64,000 nucleotides of DNA, taken from the NCBI RefSeq assembly GCF_049994355.1, contig NZ_CP188257.1, positions 248,001 to 312,000 on the forward strand, read 5' to 3'. The DNA comes from Angustibacter sp049994355 (GTDB lineage: Bacteria; Actinomycetota; Actinomycetes; Actinomycetales; Angustibacteraceae). The notes below the pieces were generated by a model. The model had not been told where the DNA came from. It ran no database searches and saw only the letters and a list, made by a program, of their open reading frames with translations. This document shows positions 10,593 to 19,469 of the stretch, piece by piece; position 1 is the stretch's first letter; each line of letters starts with the position of its first letter. A program made the translations under genes and the position numbers.

Positions 10593-11627
10593 GTGGCAGG
10601 CGGTCAGGACTGGTTCGAGAAGGACTTCTACGCCACGCTCGGTGTCGCCAAGGACGCCGACGCCGCGGCGATCAAGAAGGCGTACCGCAAGCTGGCTCGC
10701 CAGTACCACCCGGACGCCAACGACGGTGACGACACCCGCTTCAAGGAGATTGGCGAGGCCTACTCGGTGCTCTCCGACCCCGAGCAGCGCCAGCAGTACG
10801 ACGCCATCCGCACGATGTCGCACGGCGGCGCCCGGTTCGCACCGGGCGGCGCAGGCGGCCCGGGCTTCGAGGACCTGCTGGGCGGCCTGTTCGGCGGCGC
10901 CGGCCCGACCGGCCAGCGCGCGAGCTTCGACAGCAGTGGCATCGACCTCGAGGAGCTGCTTCGCGGCATGGGTGCCGGCCCGGGCATGGGCGGTGCCCCG
11001 GGGGGCCGCGGCGGGCGCAGCTTCAGCGGCTTCGGCACCCGCGGGCCCCGGCGGGGTGCGGACGTCAAGGCGACGACGACGCTGCCGTTCCGGGACGCGG
11101 TGATCGGTTCGACCGTCACCCTGGGCACGCCGCAGGGCCGCACGGTAACCGCGCGGATCCCGGCCGGCGTCAAGGACGGTCAGACGATCCGGTTGCGCGG
11201 CAAGGGTTCCGACGGTGACCCGGGCGCGCCGGCGGGCGACCTGCTGATCCAGGTGTCGGTCTCGGCCGACCCGGTCTTCGGCCGCCAGGGCGACGACCTG
11301 ACGGTGACCGTGCCGGTGACCTTCGCCGAGGCCGCGCTGGGCGCCCAGATCGACGTGCCCACGATGGGCCAGGACGGCGCCGTCTCGACGGTTCGGGTCA
11401 AGGTGCCGGCCGGCACGCCGTCCGGTCGCACGCTGCGGGTCAAGGGCCGCGGGGTGCAGCGGTCGGGCACTCCGGGCGACCTGCGGGTGACCGTGCAGGT
11501 CGCGGTGCCGCAACGGCTCACCGACGACGCCCGGGCTGCGGTCGAGGCCTATGCCGGGGCGACCGCGGCAGAAGACCCGCGGGCCGACCTGATGGCCAAG
11601 GTGCGCGCCGGCGGGACCGGAGCCTGA
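10593..11627 (+). CDS. dnaJ: DnaJ-type Hsp40 without zinc finger
   Basis: This J-domain co-chaperone stimulates DnaK ATPase and delivers substrates. It has 344 residues and a GTG start after GAGAGGAGG. The J-domain (about 10-75) has the HPD motif at 39-41. A Gly/Phe-rich linker (about 82-150) follows, then two C-terminal beta domains (about 155-325) with GVKDGQTIRLRGKG and VPAGTPSGRTLRVKG. The CxxCxGxG repeats of type I DnaJ are absent and the protein has no cysteine, so by layout it is type II (CbpA-like) despite its place in the dnaK operon. Confidence 0.95.
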   Translation: MAGGQDWFEKDFYATLGVAKDADAAAIKKAYRKLARQYHPDANDGDDTRFKEIGEAYSVLSDPEQRQQYDAIRTMSHGGARFAPGGAGGPGFEDLLGGLFGGAGPTGQRASFDSSGIDLEELLRGMGAGPGMGGAPGGRGGRSFSGFGTRGPRRGADVKATTTLPFRDAVIGSTVTLGTPQGRTVTARIPAGVKDGQTIRLRGKGSDGDPGAPAGDLLIQVSVSADPVFGRQGDDLTVTVPVTFAEAALGAQIDVPTMGQDGAVSTVRVKVPAGTPSGRTLRVKGRGVQRSGTPGDLRVTVQVAVPQRLTDDARAAVEAYAGATAAEDPRADLMAKVRAGGTGA

Positions 11628-11628
11628 C

Positions 11629-12102
11629 GTGAGCGAGGGTGCGGGCCGGCAGGCGCGGGTCGAGCTCGACCTCGGCGACACCACCCCGGTGTTCGTGATC
11701 TCGGTGGCGGCCCAGATGGCGGGCATGCACCCGCAGACGCTGCGCCAGTACGACCGGCTCGGCCTGGTCTCGCCGGACCGCACGCGTGGCCGCGGCCGGC
11801 GCTACTCGGCCCGCGACGTCGCCACGCTGCGCCAGGTGCAGCGGCTGTCCCAGGACGACGGCGTCAGCCTGGCCGGGATCAAGGCGATCCTCGAGCTCGA
11901 GCACCAGGTCGCCGCGCTGCGCGCACGGGTCGCCGAGCTGACCGCGGAGCTCGACGCCGCGCACGACGCGGCCGGCCTGAGCCGGCGGGTGTTCGCCGCC
12001 GGGCCGACCGGTGACGTCGTCTCGGTGCGCCCCGGACGGCGTCCCGACCGGTCGGCGTTCGGCCTGACCTCTGCCCTCGTGGTCTGGCGCCCGCACCCGT
12101 AG
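11629..12102 (+). CDS. hspR: Heat-shock repressor HspR (MerR family)
   Basis: HspR represses the dnaK operon and clpB by binding HAIR sites. It has 157 residues. The helix-turn-helix begins PVFVISVAAQMAGMHPQTLR, with the wing LVSPDRTRGRGRRYS. A helical, probably coiled region (ELEHQVAALRARVAELTAEL) follows for dimerisation. The GTG start is one base after the dnaJ stop. Three HAIR-type sites are visible in this window (two before dnaK, one before clpB), giving an autoregulatory circuit. Confidence 0.96.
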   Translation: MSEGAGRQARVELDLGDTTPVFVISVAAQMAGMHPQTLRQYDRLGLVSPDRTRGRGRRYSARDVATLRQVQRLSQDDGVSLAGIKAILELEHQVAALRARVAELTAELDAAHDAAGLSRRVFAAGPTGDVVSVRPGRRPDRSAFGLTSALVVWRPHP

Positions 12103-12119
12103 GGCTGCTCGAATGCAGC

Positions 12120-13163
12120 ATGACCAAGCTGTCGATGCACGAGAGCCTTCCCTTCGACGAGGTGACCAGCCCGCCGCTGGTGTCCACCGGTGAGCTCCCT
12201 CGGCCGGACGACGTCCAGGCCGTCGTGACGCAGGCCTACGAGCGCTACCGGACCAACACGGACGGGGTTGTCGCCGACTACATCCCGGCCTTGGCGCAGG
12301 CGTCGCCGGACCTGTTCGGAATCAGCGTCGTCGGGGCCCGTGGCGGGTCCTTCGAGATCGGCGACATCGACACGGTCTTCTCGATCCAGAGCGTGTCCAA
12401 GCCGTTCGTCTTCGCGCTCGTCTGCGCGCAGGTGGGCTACGAGTCCGCACGCCAGCGGCTCGGCGTCAACAGCACGGGCCTGCCCTTCGACTCGCTGATG
12501 GCGGTCGAGCTGAACGTCGACCGCACGATGAACCCGCTGGTCAACGCCGGGGCGATCGCGACGACCAGCCTCGTGCCCGGCGCCACGGCGGAGCAGAAGT
12601 TCGAGCGGGTCCGCGAGGGGCTCTCGCGCTTCGCCGGCCGGGAGCTGTCCCTGATCCAGGCCGTCTACGAGTCCGAGGCGGCGTCGAACATGCGCAACCA
12701 GGGCATCGCGCACCTGCTGGAGAGCTACGGCCGGCTCTACTTCGACGCGGACGACGCCACCGACGTGTACACCCGGCAGTGCTCGCTGGGGGTGACCGTG
12801 CACGACCTTGCGGTGATGGCGGCCACGCTGGCGGACGGCGGCGTGAACCCGCTCACCGGTGAGCGGGTGGTGGCGCAAGGGGTCTGCCGCCGGGTGCTCG
12901 CCGTGATGGCCACCGCCGGGCTGTATGAGCTGTCCGGCGACTGGCTGTACGAGATCGGCGTGCCCGGCAAGAGCGGGGTCAGCGGCGGCATCGTCACCGT
13001 CTCCCCCGGCAAGGGCGGGTTGGCCACGTTCTCACCGCCGCTGGACTCGGCGGGCAACAGCGTGCGGGGGCAGCTCGTCACGAAGTACCTCTCGGAACGC
13101 CTGGGGCTCAACCTGTTCGCGTCCGAACCCGTCGAAGGGGAACCGCAGCCGGCGGCGTGGTGA
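12120..13163 (+). CDS. glsA: Glutaminase
   Basis: It hydrolyses L-glutamine to glutamate and ammonia in the cytoplasm. The 347-residue protein has the serine-dependent beta-lactamase-like fold. YIPALA (54-59), the catalytic SxxK motif SVSK (Ser91, Lys94), MNPLVNAGAI and GKSGVSGGI are all family signatures. It starts 17 bp after hspR and may be co-transcribed with the heat-shock operon, although a TAGGGC -10-like hexamer lies in the gap. The C-terminus extends about 20 residues past the core. Confidence 0.96.
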   Translation: MTKLSMHESLPFDEVTSPPLVSTGELPRPDDVQAVVTQAYERYRTNTDGVVADYIPALAQASPDLFGISVVGARGGSFEIGDIDTVFSIQSVSKPFVFALVCAQVGYESARQRLGVNSTGLPFDSLMAVELNVDRTMNPLVNAGAIATTSLVPGATAEQKFERVREGLSRFAGRELSLIQAVYESEAASNMRNQGIAHLLESYGRLYFDADDATDVYTRQCSLGVTVHDLAVMAATLADGGVNPLTGERVVAQGVCRRVLAVMATAGLYELSGDWLYEIGVPGKSGVSGGIVTVSPGKGGLATFSPPLDSAGNSVRGQLVTKYLSERLGLNLFASEPVEGEPQPAAW

Positions 13164-13179
13164 CCGGCGGACCGGAAGG

Positions 13180-14028
13180 TCAGCGACCGACCTGGGCGTG
13201 CAGCACGTCTTCCAGACTTCGGGCGGGATGGCCGGTGAGCCGCTCGACGTCGTCGCTCACGGCCCCGATCTCACCGGTCGCGATGGCCAGGTACGAGGTC
13301 ACCCAGCCGTCCACCTCGAACTGCGGCGCCCCGTAGTGCGCCCGGGACGCGTATGCCTGCTCGACCGTCTCGTTCTCGAAGCGGACGTCGCGCCCGGTCA
13401 CTTCGCTGACCGTTGCCGCCACCTCGGTCAGCGTGAGCGCCTGCGGCCCGGTCACCGCGTAGGCGACTCCGTCGTGCGCTGCTGACTCGTCGGACAGCAC
13501 GGCGACCGCGACGTCCGCGACGTCGTCCTGCGCCACCACACTGACCCGCCCGTCAGCAGCCGGGCCTCGGATCGCGTCGTCCGCGCCGACCATCGGCAGC
13601 ATGAAGTCGGCGTACAGGCTGTCCCGCAGGAACGTGTGGCGCACCCCGGTGCCGATGATGTGCTGCTCGGTGTGCCAGTGGTCGCGACCGAAGGTGAACG
13701 TGCAGTCCGGGGCGGCACCGAGGAACGACAGGTAGACGATGCGCTGCACCCCACCGCGCACCGCGGCGTCCACGGCCGTGAGGTGCTCCGCCACCCGGTT
13801 GCGGGACTCGCGACCGGAGACCAGGAACAGCGTGTCGCAGCCGTGCAGCGCTGCGTTCATCGCCTCCGCGTCCGCGTACTCGGCGGGCGAGCCCGCCTCG
13901 GCGCCCGGCAGGTCCGGGAAGCGGCTCGGGTCGCGGCCGACCAGGCGCAGCGAAACGCCCTGCGCGGCAAGGGTCCGAGCGACGCGTCCACCGATGGTTC
14001 CGGTGCTGCCGGTGACGGCGGTGAGCAT
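13180..14028 (-). CDS. NmrA-like NAD(P)-binding protein, atypical SDR
   Basis: The protein has 282 residues, with GSTGTIGGRVARTL at the N-terminus forming the GxxGxxG dinucleotide-binding loop. It lacks the YxxxK catalytic pair of classical SDRs, as in NmrA, QorB and related atypical SDRs that act as redox sensors or quinone reductases. The ATG at 14028 has a strong GAAGGAG 5 nt upstream. It is convergent with glsA and precedes no obvious partner. The substrate is unknown. Confidence 0.8.
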   Translation of the reverse strand: MLTAVTGSTGTIGGRVARTLAAQGVSLRLVGRDPSRFPDLPGAEAGSPAEYADAEAMNAALHGCDTLFLVSGRESRNRVAEHLTAVDAAVRGGVQRIVYLSFLGAAPDCTFTFGRDHWHTEQHIIGTGVRHTFLRDSLYADFMLPMVGADDAIRGPAADGRVSVVAQDDVADVAVAVLSDESAAHDGVAYAVTGPQALTLTEVAATVSEVTGRDVRFENETVEQAYASRAHYGAPQFEVDGWVTSYLAIATGEIGAVSDDVERLTGHPARSLEDVLHAQVGR

Positions 14029-14061
14029 GCGGGCTCCTTCTCGGTTGGCGGTGTGGTCGGG

Positions 14062-14640
14062 TCAGCGCAGCGGCACGAAGCGGTAGTTGCCGTACCAGTG
14101 CACCTCGTTGCCGTCCGGGGCACAGCAGATCCGGGCCATCCGGCCCGCCACCGGGCAGACCATCACGCCGTCCGGGGTGAGCTGGTCGACGAGCTCGTCC
14201 GGGATCGCGTTCGCGGCGGCGGACACCAGCACCCGGTCGAACGGCGCGCCCACCGGCCAGCCCAGCCGACCCGGCTCGGCCCGCTGGATCCGCGTCCAGG
14301 GCAGCTGGTGGGCGGCGAGGTTGGACGCGCCCCACAGGGCGAGGTCCGGCTCGAGCTCGACCCCGACCACCTCGCCGACCGGCCCGACCAGGTAGCCGAG
14401 CAGCGCCGTCGTCCAGCCTGAGCCGGAACCGACGTCCAGCACCCGGTGGCCGGGCGCGACGTCCAGCAGCCGCAGCATGCGTCGCACGGTGGACGGTTGC
14501 GACGACGTCTGCCCGTAGCCGATCTCCAACGGCTGGTCCTCGTGGGCGTGCGGCTGCTGCGCCCTGGGCAAGAACCCGGTGCGCGGCGCGGATGCGAAGG
14601 CTCGGTCGACGGCCTCCGGCGCGGTGGCCCGATCGTGCAC
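14062..14640 (-). CDS. Protein-L-isoaspartate O-methyltransferase
   Basis: It methylates isoaspartyl residues in aged proteins using S-adenosylmethionine. EIGYGQTSSQPSTV is the family N-terminal signature, and SAM motif I is VLDVGSGSGWTTALL. GTG 14640 is chosen because it has GGGGAG upstream and gives 192 residues, close to the usual length. An ATG at 14676 would overlap the divergent thioesterase start by 2 bp. The C-terminus is slightly divergent (two adjacent cysteines in RICCAPDG). Confidence 0.85.
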   Translation of the reverse strand: MHDRATAPEAVDRAFASAPRTGFLPRAQQPHAHEDQPLEIGYGQTSSQPSTVRRMLRLLDVAPGHRVLDVGSGSGWTTALLGYLVGPVGEVVGVELEPDLALWGASNLAAHQLPWTRIQRAEPGRLGWPVGAPFDRVLVSAAANAIPDELVDQLTPDGVMVCPVAGRMARICCAPDGNEVHWYGNYRFVPLR

Positions 14641-14674
14641 GCCCCCAGTGTGCTCCCCGTGGGAAGGTGTCGCC

Positions 14675-15136
14675 ATGCCCCAGCCGACCCGACCCGAGGA
14701 GCTGCCCGCGCGTGCGGACTTCCCGGTCTGGCGTGCGATGCCGACAAGGTGGGCCGACAACGACCAGTACGGGCACGCCAACAACGTCGTCTACTACTCG
14801 TGGTTCGACACCGCGGTGAACGGCTGGCTGATGGAGCAGGTCGGCGCCGACGTGCGGGACCTGCCGGCCATCGGGATCGTGGCCGAGACGTCCTGCCGGT
14901 ACCTGTCGCCGGTCGGCTTTCCGGACCCGCTCGCGGTCGGACTGCGGGTCGCACGGCTCGGGCACAGCAGCATCACCTACGCGCTCGCGGTGTTCCGGGA
15001 CGGCGAGCCTTCGCCGTGCGCGGTCGGTCGCTTCGTGCACGTATACGTCGACCCCACCACCCGTCGTCCGGTGCCGGTCCCGGACGTCGTGCGGGCGGCT
15101 GCGGCCGCGATCACCAGTGGTGCATCGACCGGCTGA
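14675..15136 (+). CDS. Hotdog-fold acyl-CoA thioesterase (YbgC/FadM-like)
   Basis: It probably hydrolyses acyl-CoA thioesters. The 153-residue protein has TRWADNDQYGHANNVVYYSW, in which Asp and the following Tyr/His-Asn match the 4-hydroxybenzoyl-CoA thioesterase active site (D-x-x-x-H-x-N). The ATG at 14675 follows GGAAGG by about 9 nt. The 3' end overlaps the convergent transhydrogenase gene by 26 bp. Confidence 0.88.
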   Translation: MPQPTRPEELPARADFPVWRAMPTRWADNDQYGHANNVVYYSWFDTAVNGWLMEQVGADVRDLPAIGIVAETSCRYLSPVGFPDPLAVGLRVARLGHSSITYALAVFRDGEPSPCAVGRFVHVYVDPTTRRPVPVPDVVRAAAAAITSGASTG

Positions 15137-16382
15137 TGATGCCTGCCAGGTCGTCCGGGCTGGGCTCTCGAGGGCTGATCGAGAGCAGCCGCGGCTGAGC
15201 CAGCGCGCCCTCGACCAGGTCGTCGACATCGGCGGACCCGAAGCCGAGCTCGGCCAGGCCGGACGGCAGGTCTACGTCGCGCATCAGCCGTGCGAGCACG
15301 TTCGGCAGGTGCGCCTCCGGTTCGTCGCCAGGTCGCTCGTCCGGGGCGAGCAGTTCGGCGGCCCGCAGATGCCGGTCCGGGGCGGACGCGAAGGTGAAGC
15401 GGAACGCCTCGGGCGCGGTCATCGCGACCGCCATGCCGTGCGGCACCAGCGGTCCCTCACCGGGGTAGCCGTCGGCGTGGAAGGCGTGCACCCGGCCGGC
15501 CACCGGGTAGGCGTTGGCGTGCGGGATGTGCACGCCGGCGTTGCCGAAGCCCAGCCCGGCGAACGTCGCCGCCAGCGCCATGTCGGTGCGCGCCGTCCGG
15601 TCCTCGCCGTCCTGCACGGCTCGGCGAAAGGCCCCGGCCAGCAACGACATCGCCCGCTCCGACCACATGTCGGCGATCGGGTTCGCGCCGCAGTACGGCA
15701 CCCGCTGCTCGGGGCGCTTGCGCTCGAACTCGTCGAACGGTCGCGCGGTGTAGCTCTCCAGCGCATGGCACAGGATGTCCATGCCGGCGCTCGCAGTGAC
15801 CTGGCTCGGTTGGCTGAACGTCAGCTCGGGGTCGATCACCGCCAAGGTGGGCCGCAGCCGGGCGTGGCTGATGCCCGTCTTCACCTTGCGGGACAGCACG
15901 TCCAGCACGCAGACCGTGGTGGACTCGGCGCCCGTCCCGGTGGTGGTCGGCACTGCGACCATCGGCAGCAGCTCGCCGGGCGGAGCCTGGCCACCGCCGA
16001 TCGGGGCGTTCACGTAGTCCATCAGCTCGCCCGGGGAGCTGAGCATCAGATTGACCGCCTTGGCGGTGTCGATGCTGGACCCGCCGCCGACCGCCAGGAT
16101 GCCGTCGAAGCGCCCGAGTGCGCGGGCGGCGTCGACGGCAGCGTTCATGCTCTGGTCGGTCGGCTCGACATGCGCCTGGTCGTAGACCTGCACCTCGAGC
16201 CCGGCGCGGCGGACCGAGGCGGCGATGCGTGCCGGGGCGCCGGTGGCGGCCACCCCCGGGTCGGTGACCAGCAGCACCCGGGTGACGCCGAGTTCCGCGA
16301 GGTCCGCGCCCACCTCGTCGCTGGCGCCCAGGCCGAACTTCAGCCTCGGCGCGGCGTACGTGAACACCGTCTCATTGCCCAT
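15111..16382 (-). CDS. Hydroxyacid-oxoacid transhydrogenase, iron-containing alcohol dehydrogenase family
   Basis: It is predicted to oxidise 4-hydroxybutyrate to succinate semialdehyde while reducing 2-oxoglutarate to D-2-hydroxyglutarate, as its animal relative ADHFE1 does. It has 423 residues. The nucleotide loop is AVGGGSSIDTAKAVN, the second motif is VPTTTGTGAE, and metal ligands lie in DILCHALESY, HIPHANAYP and VPHGMAVAM. The insertion FERKRPEQRVPYCGANPIAD resembles ADHFE1 rather than simple Fe-ADHs. It is divergent from a D-2-hydroxyacid dehydrogenase gene that could recycle the product. Confidence 0.85.
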   Translation of the reverse strand: MGNETVFTYAAPRLKFGLGASDEVGADLAELGVTRVLLVTDPGVAATGAPARIAASVRRAGLEVQVYDQAHVEPTDQSMNAAVDAARALGRFDGILAVGGGSSIDTAKAVNLMLSSPGELMDYVNAPIGGGQAPPGELLPMVAVPTTTGTGAESTTVCVLDVLSRKVKTGISHARLRPTLAVIDPELTFSQPSQVTASAGMDILCHALESYTARPFDEFERKRPEQRVPYCGANPIADMWSERAMSLLAGAFRRAVQDGEDRTARTDMALAATFAGLGFGNAGVHIPHANAYPVAGRVHAFHADGYPGEGPLVPHGMAVAMTAPEAFRFTFASAPDRHLRAAELLAPDERPGDEPEAHLPNVLARLMRDVDLPSGLAELGFGSADVDDLVEGALAQPRLLSISPREPSPDDLAGIISRSMHHW

Positions 16383-16516
16383 GCTGGCGAGCCTGCCCGA
16401 GGCTCCCCGGCCCCGCCACCCCGGGCCCTTCCGTCACTTGTGACGAGCTTTCGGGCTCTCACCGGGTGTTGAGGCACCGAAAACGTGTCACGAGTCGAGG
16501 CAGGGAGCGGACCACC

Positions 16517-16522
16517 TAGAGT
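16517..16522 (+). promoter_or_regulatory. Predicted leaderless -10 box
   Basis: TAGAGT ends 7 nt before the GTG at 16530, so transcription should begin at or next to the start codon. The same geometry recurs at ten other genes in this window. Confidence 0.6.
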
Positions 16523-16529
16523 TTCGCGA

Positions 16530-19355
16530 GTGAGCGACCTGGTCGAGGCCCTGCGTGCCGCCGGGCTGGCGGACGTCGACGACAGCCTCCTGCGCCGCTC
16601 GCTGTACGCCTCGGACGCCTCGCTCTACCGCGTCGAGCCCCAGGCGGTGGTCGTCCCCCAGCACGTGGACGAGGTGCTGGCCACCGCCGAGGTCTGCCGC
16701 GCCCTCGGTGTGCCGCTGACCATGCGCGGCGCCGGGACGTCGATCGCCGGCAACGCGGTCGGCCCGGGCGTCGTCGTCGACGTATCGCGGCACCTGCGCC
16801 AGATCCGCGAGATCGACCCCGAGGCCGGCACCGCGTACGTCGAACCGGGCGTCGTGCAGGCCTCGCTGCAGGCCGCCGCGGCGCCGCACGGGCTGCGCTT
16901 CGGGCCCGACCCGTCGACGCACAACCGCGCGACGCTCGGCGGCATGATCGGCAACAACGCCTGCGGCTCACGAGCGCTGGGCTATGGCCGGACCAGCGAC
17001 AACGTCCTCGGGCTGGATGTGCTGACCGGCAGGGGTTCGCAGCTTCGGCTGGGCGCCGGCGGCACCACCTCCGCGCCCGAGCTGGACGCCGTACGCGAGC
17101 TGATCGGGTCGAACCTGGCCCTGGTCCGCACCGAGCTCGGCCGGTTCGGCCGCCAGGTGTCCGGCTACTCGCTCGAGCACCTGCTGCCGGAGAACGGCTT
17201 CGACGTGGCCCGCGCACTCGTGGGCAGCGAGGGCACGCTCGCGCTCACCCTGGGGGCCACTGTTCGGCTGGTGCGCGACGAACCGGTGCGCCGGCTCGTC
17301 GTCCTGGGCTACCCGTCGATGGCCGAGGCCGCCGACGCGGTCACGGCGGTGCTGCCGCACGGCCCGGTCGCCTGCGAGGGCATGGACGCCCGGATCGTCG
17401 AGGTCGTGCGCGCGCGGCGCGGTCCGTCGGCCGTGCCCCGCCTGCCGCGCGGCGAGGGCTGGTTGCTGGTCGAGCTGGCCGGCAGCGAGGACGGCGAGGT
17501 GCTGGCTCGCGCGCAGGCGCTGGTCCGTGACGCCGGTGCGCTGGCGGCCGAGGTCGTCGTCGAGGCCGAGCACGCGGCTGCGCTCTGGCGGATCCGCGAG
17601 GACGGCGCGGGACTGTCCGGGCGCACCCCCGACGGCAACCCGGCGCACCCGGGCTGGGAGGACGCCGCCGTCCCGCCCGAGCGGCTGGGCCGTTACCTGC
17701 GCGAGTTCGACGAGCTGCTGGCCGGGCACGGGCTGACCGGCCTGCCCTACGGGCACTTCGGCGACGGCTGCCTGCACATCCGGATCGACTTCCCCTTTGA
17801 CCGCCCGGACGGCACCGCGACCTTCCGCGAGTTCCTGCTGGACGCCGGGCGGCTGGCCGCCGCGCACGGGGGCTCCATGTCCGGAGAGCACGGGGACGGC
17901 CGGGCCCGCGGTGAGCTGCTGCCATTGATGTACTCGCCCGCGGCGATCGAGCTGTTCGCCGCGGTAAAGGCGGTGTTCGACCCCGACGAGCTGCTGAACC
18001 CAGGCGTGATCGTGCGGCCGGCGCCGTTTGACGCCGACGTCCGGGCGGCGGTGGCTCCCCCGTACCGCGACGCGCTCGCGCTGGCCTACCGGCACGATCG
18101 CGGCGACCTGTCGATGGCGGTGCACCGCTGCACGGGTGTCGGCAAGTGCCGTGCCGACACGACGGCGACCGGCGGGGTGATGTGCCCTTCGTTCCTGGCG
18201 ACCCGGGACGAGAAGGACTCCACCCGCGGTCGGGCTCGGGTGCTGCAGGACGCCGTCTCCGGCCAGCTGGGCGCGAACCCTTGGCGCACACCGGCTGTGG
18301 TCGACGCCCTGGAGCTCTGCCTGTCTTGCAAGGGGTGCTCGTCGGACTGCCCGACCGGCATCGACATGGCTGCCTACAAGGCCGAGGCGACCCACCAGCG
18401 CTACCGCGGTCGGCTGCGACCTCGCGCGCACTACGCGCTGGGCTGGCTGCCGCGATGGGCGCGGCTCGTCACCCGGGTGCCGGGGCTGGCCAAGGTGGCC
18501 AACGCGAGTCTGCGCTGGCGGTGGCTGCACCCGTTGATCACCTGGCTCGCCGGGGTGGACCGCCGTCGTGGCCTGCCGCAGTTCGCCGGGCAGACCTTCC
18601 GTCGGTGGTTCGCCGGCCACCCGACGGGCGCGGCCGACCATCCCGAGGTGCTGCTGTTCGTCGACACGTTCACCGACGCCTTCTCGCCGGACGTCGGGCG
18701 CGCGGCCGTCGCGGTGCTGGAGGACGCCGGCTACCGGGTGACGGTGACCGCGGAGCCGGTCTGCTGCGGCCTGACCTGGATCTCGACCGGACAGCTGGAT
18801 GCCGCCCGGCGCAAGGTGTCCGCGACGGTCGCCGCACTGCGCCCCCACGTCGAGGCGGGTGCGCTGGTGGTCGGGCTGGAACCATCCTGCACGGGCGTGT
18901 TGCGCTCTGACGCGCTCGAGCTCGTGGACGAGGCCGATCTACCTGCGGCACAACAGGTTGCTGCGGCGACCCGGACGCTGGCGGAGCTGCTGACCGGCGC
19001 TCCCGGCTGGACGCCGCCGGACCTGTCTGCCGAGCGTGGGATCGCCCAGCCGCACTGTCACCACCACGCCGTGATGGGTTGGAGCCCGGACGCCGAGCTG
19101 CTGCGTGCGGCCGGGGCGGACGTCCAGCGGCTCGGCGGGTGCTGCGGTCTGGCCGGCAACTTCGGGGTCGAGCGCGGGCACCACGAGGTGTCGGTCGCAG
19201 TCGCCGAGAACCAGCTGCTGCCCGCGGTGCGCGAGCTGCCGGGGGGCGCGCTGCTGCTGGCGGACGGCTTCTCCTGCCGCACGCAGCTCGAGGATCTCGC
19301 GCAGCGACCCGGCGAGCACCTCGCGCAGGTGCTGGCCCGCCACCTGCCGGACTAA
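16530..19355 (+). CDS. FAD-linked oxidase with 4Fe-4S and CCG domains, D-2-hydroxyglutarate/D-lactate dehydrogenase type
   Basis: This large membrane-associated flavin/iron-sulphur dehydrogenase has 941 residues. The N-terminal FAD_binding_4 domain contains MRGAGTSIAGNAVGPGVVVD and GGMIGNNACGS. The FAD-linked C-terminal domain has YGHFGDGCLHIRID and SGEHGDGRARGELL. Two 4Fe-4S clusters follow (CTGVGKC...C and CLSCKGCSSDCP), then two CCG motifs (VCCGL and GGCCGL). The same domain order occurs in E. coli YdiJ, a D-2-hydroxyglutarate dehydrogenase. The GTG at 16530 is chosen for its leaderless -10; a GTG at 16485 is in frame. Confidence 0.88.
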   Translation: MSDLVEALRAAGLADVDDSLLRRSLYASDASLYRVEPQAVVVPQHVDEVLATAEVCRALGVPLTMRGAGTSIAGNAVGPGVVVDVSRHLRQIREIDPEAGTAYVEPGVVQASLQAAAAPHGLRFGPDPSTHNRATLGGMIGNNACGSRALGYGRTSDNVLGLDVLTGRGSQLRLGAGGTTSAPELDAVRELIGSNLALVRTELGRFGRQVSGYSLEHLLPENGFDVARALVGSEGTLALTLGATVRLVRDEPVRRLVVLGYPSMAEAADAVTAVLPHGPVACEGMDARIVEVVRARRGPSAVPRLPRGEGWLLVELAGSEDGEVLARAQALVRDAGALAAEVVVEAEHAAALWRIREDGAGLSGRTPDGNPAHPGWEDAAVPPERLGRYLREFDELLAGHGLTGLPYGHFGDGCLHIRIDFPFDRPDGTATFREFLLDAGRLAAAHGGSMSGEHGDGRARGELLPLMYSPAAIELFAAVKAVFDPDELLNPGVIVRPAPFDADVRAAVAPPYRDALALAYRHDRGDLSMAVHRCTGVGKCRADTTATGGVMCPSFLATRDEKDSTRGRARVLQDAVSGQLGANPWRTPAVVDALELCLSCKGCSSDCPTGIDMAAYKAEATHQRYRGRLRPRAHYALGWLPRWARLVTRVPGLAKVANASLRWRWLHPLITWLAGVDRRRGLPQFAGQTFRRWFAGHPTGAADHPEVLLFVDTFTDAFSPDVGRAAVAVLEDAGYRVTVTAEPVCCGLTWISTGQLDAARRKVSATVAALRPHVEAGALVVGLEPSCTGVLRSDALELVDEADLPAAQQVAAATRTLAELLTGAPGWTPPDLSAERGIAQPHCHHHAVMGWSPDAELLRAAGADVQRLGGCCGLAGNFGVERGHHEVSVAVAENQLLPAVRELPGGALLLADGFSCRTQLEDLAQRPGEHLAQVLARHLPD

Positions 19356-19360
19356 ACGCT

Positions 19361-19449
19361 GGTCGTGCCGACAGGAGCGGATGCGTGCGGACTGTCGCGC
19401 TCGTGCTCAGTCGAGTCCGGAAAGAGCAACCGCTCCTGTCGGGCGGACC
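19361..19449 (-). repeat. Dispersed inverted-arm intergenic repeat, copy B
   Basis: Perfect 13-bp arms CCGACAGGAGCGG (19368-19380) and CCGCTCCTGTCGG (19430-19442) are separated by 49 bp. Read on the minus strand it aligns with copies A and C, including the ACTGAGCACGAGCGCG core. It fills the gap between two convergent genes and could also act as a bidirectional terminator. Confidence 0.88.
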
Positions 19450-19469
19450 GCCAGGGGTCGGCAGGTCCG

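Noticed and set aside
13857..14123. Minus-strand 88-codon frame between the NmrA-like and methyltransferase genes
   Set aside because: It overlaps both real genes and has no motif.
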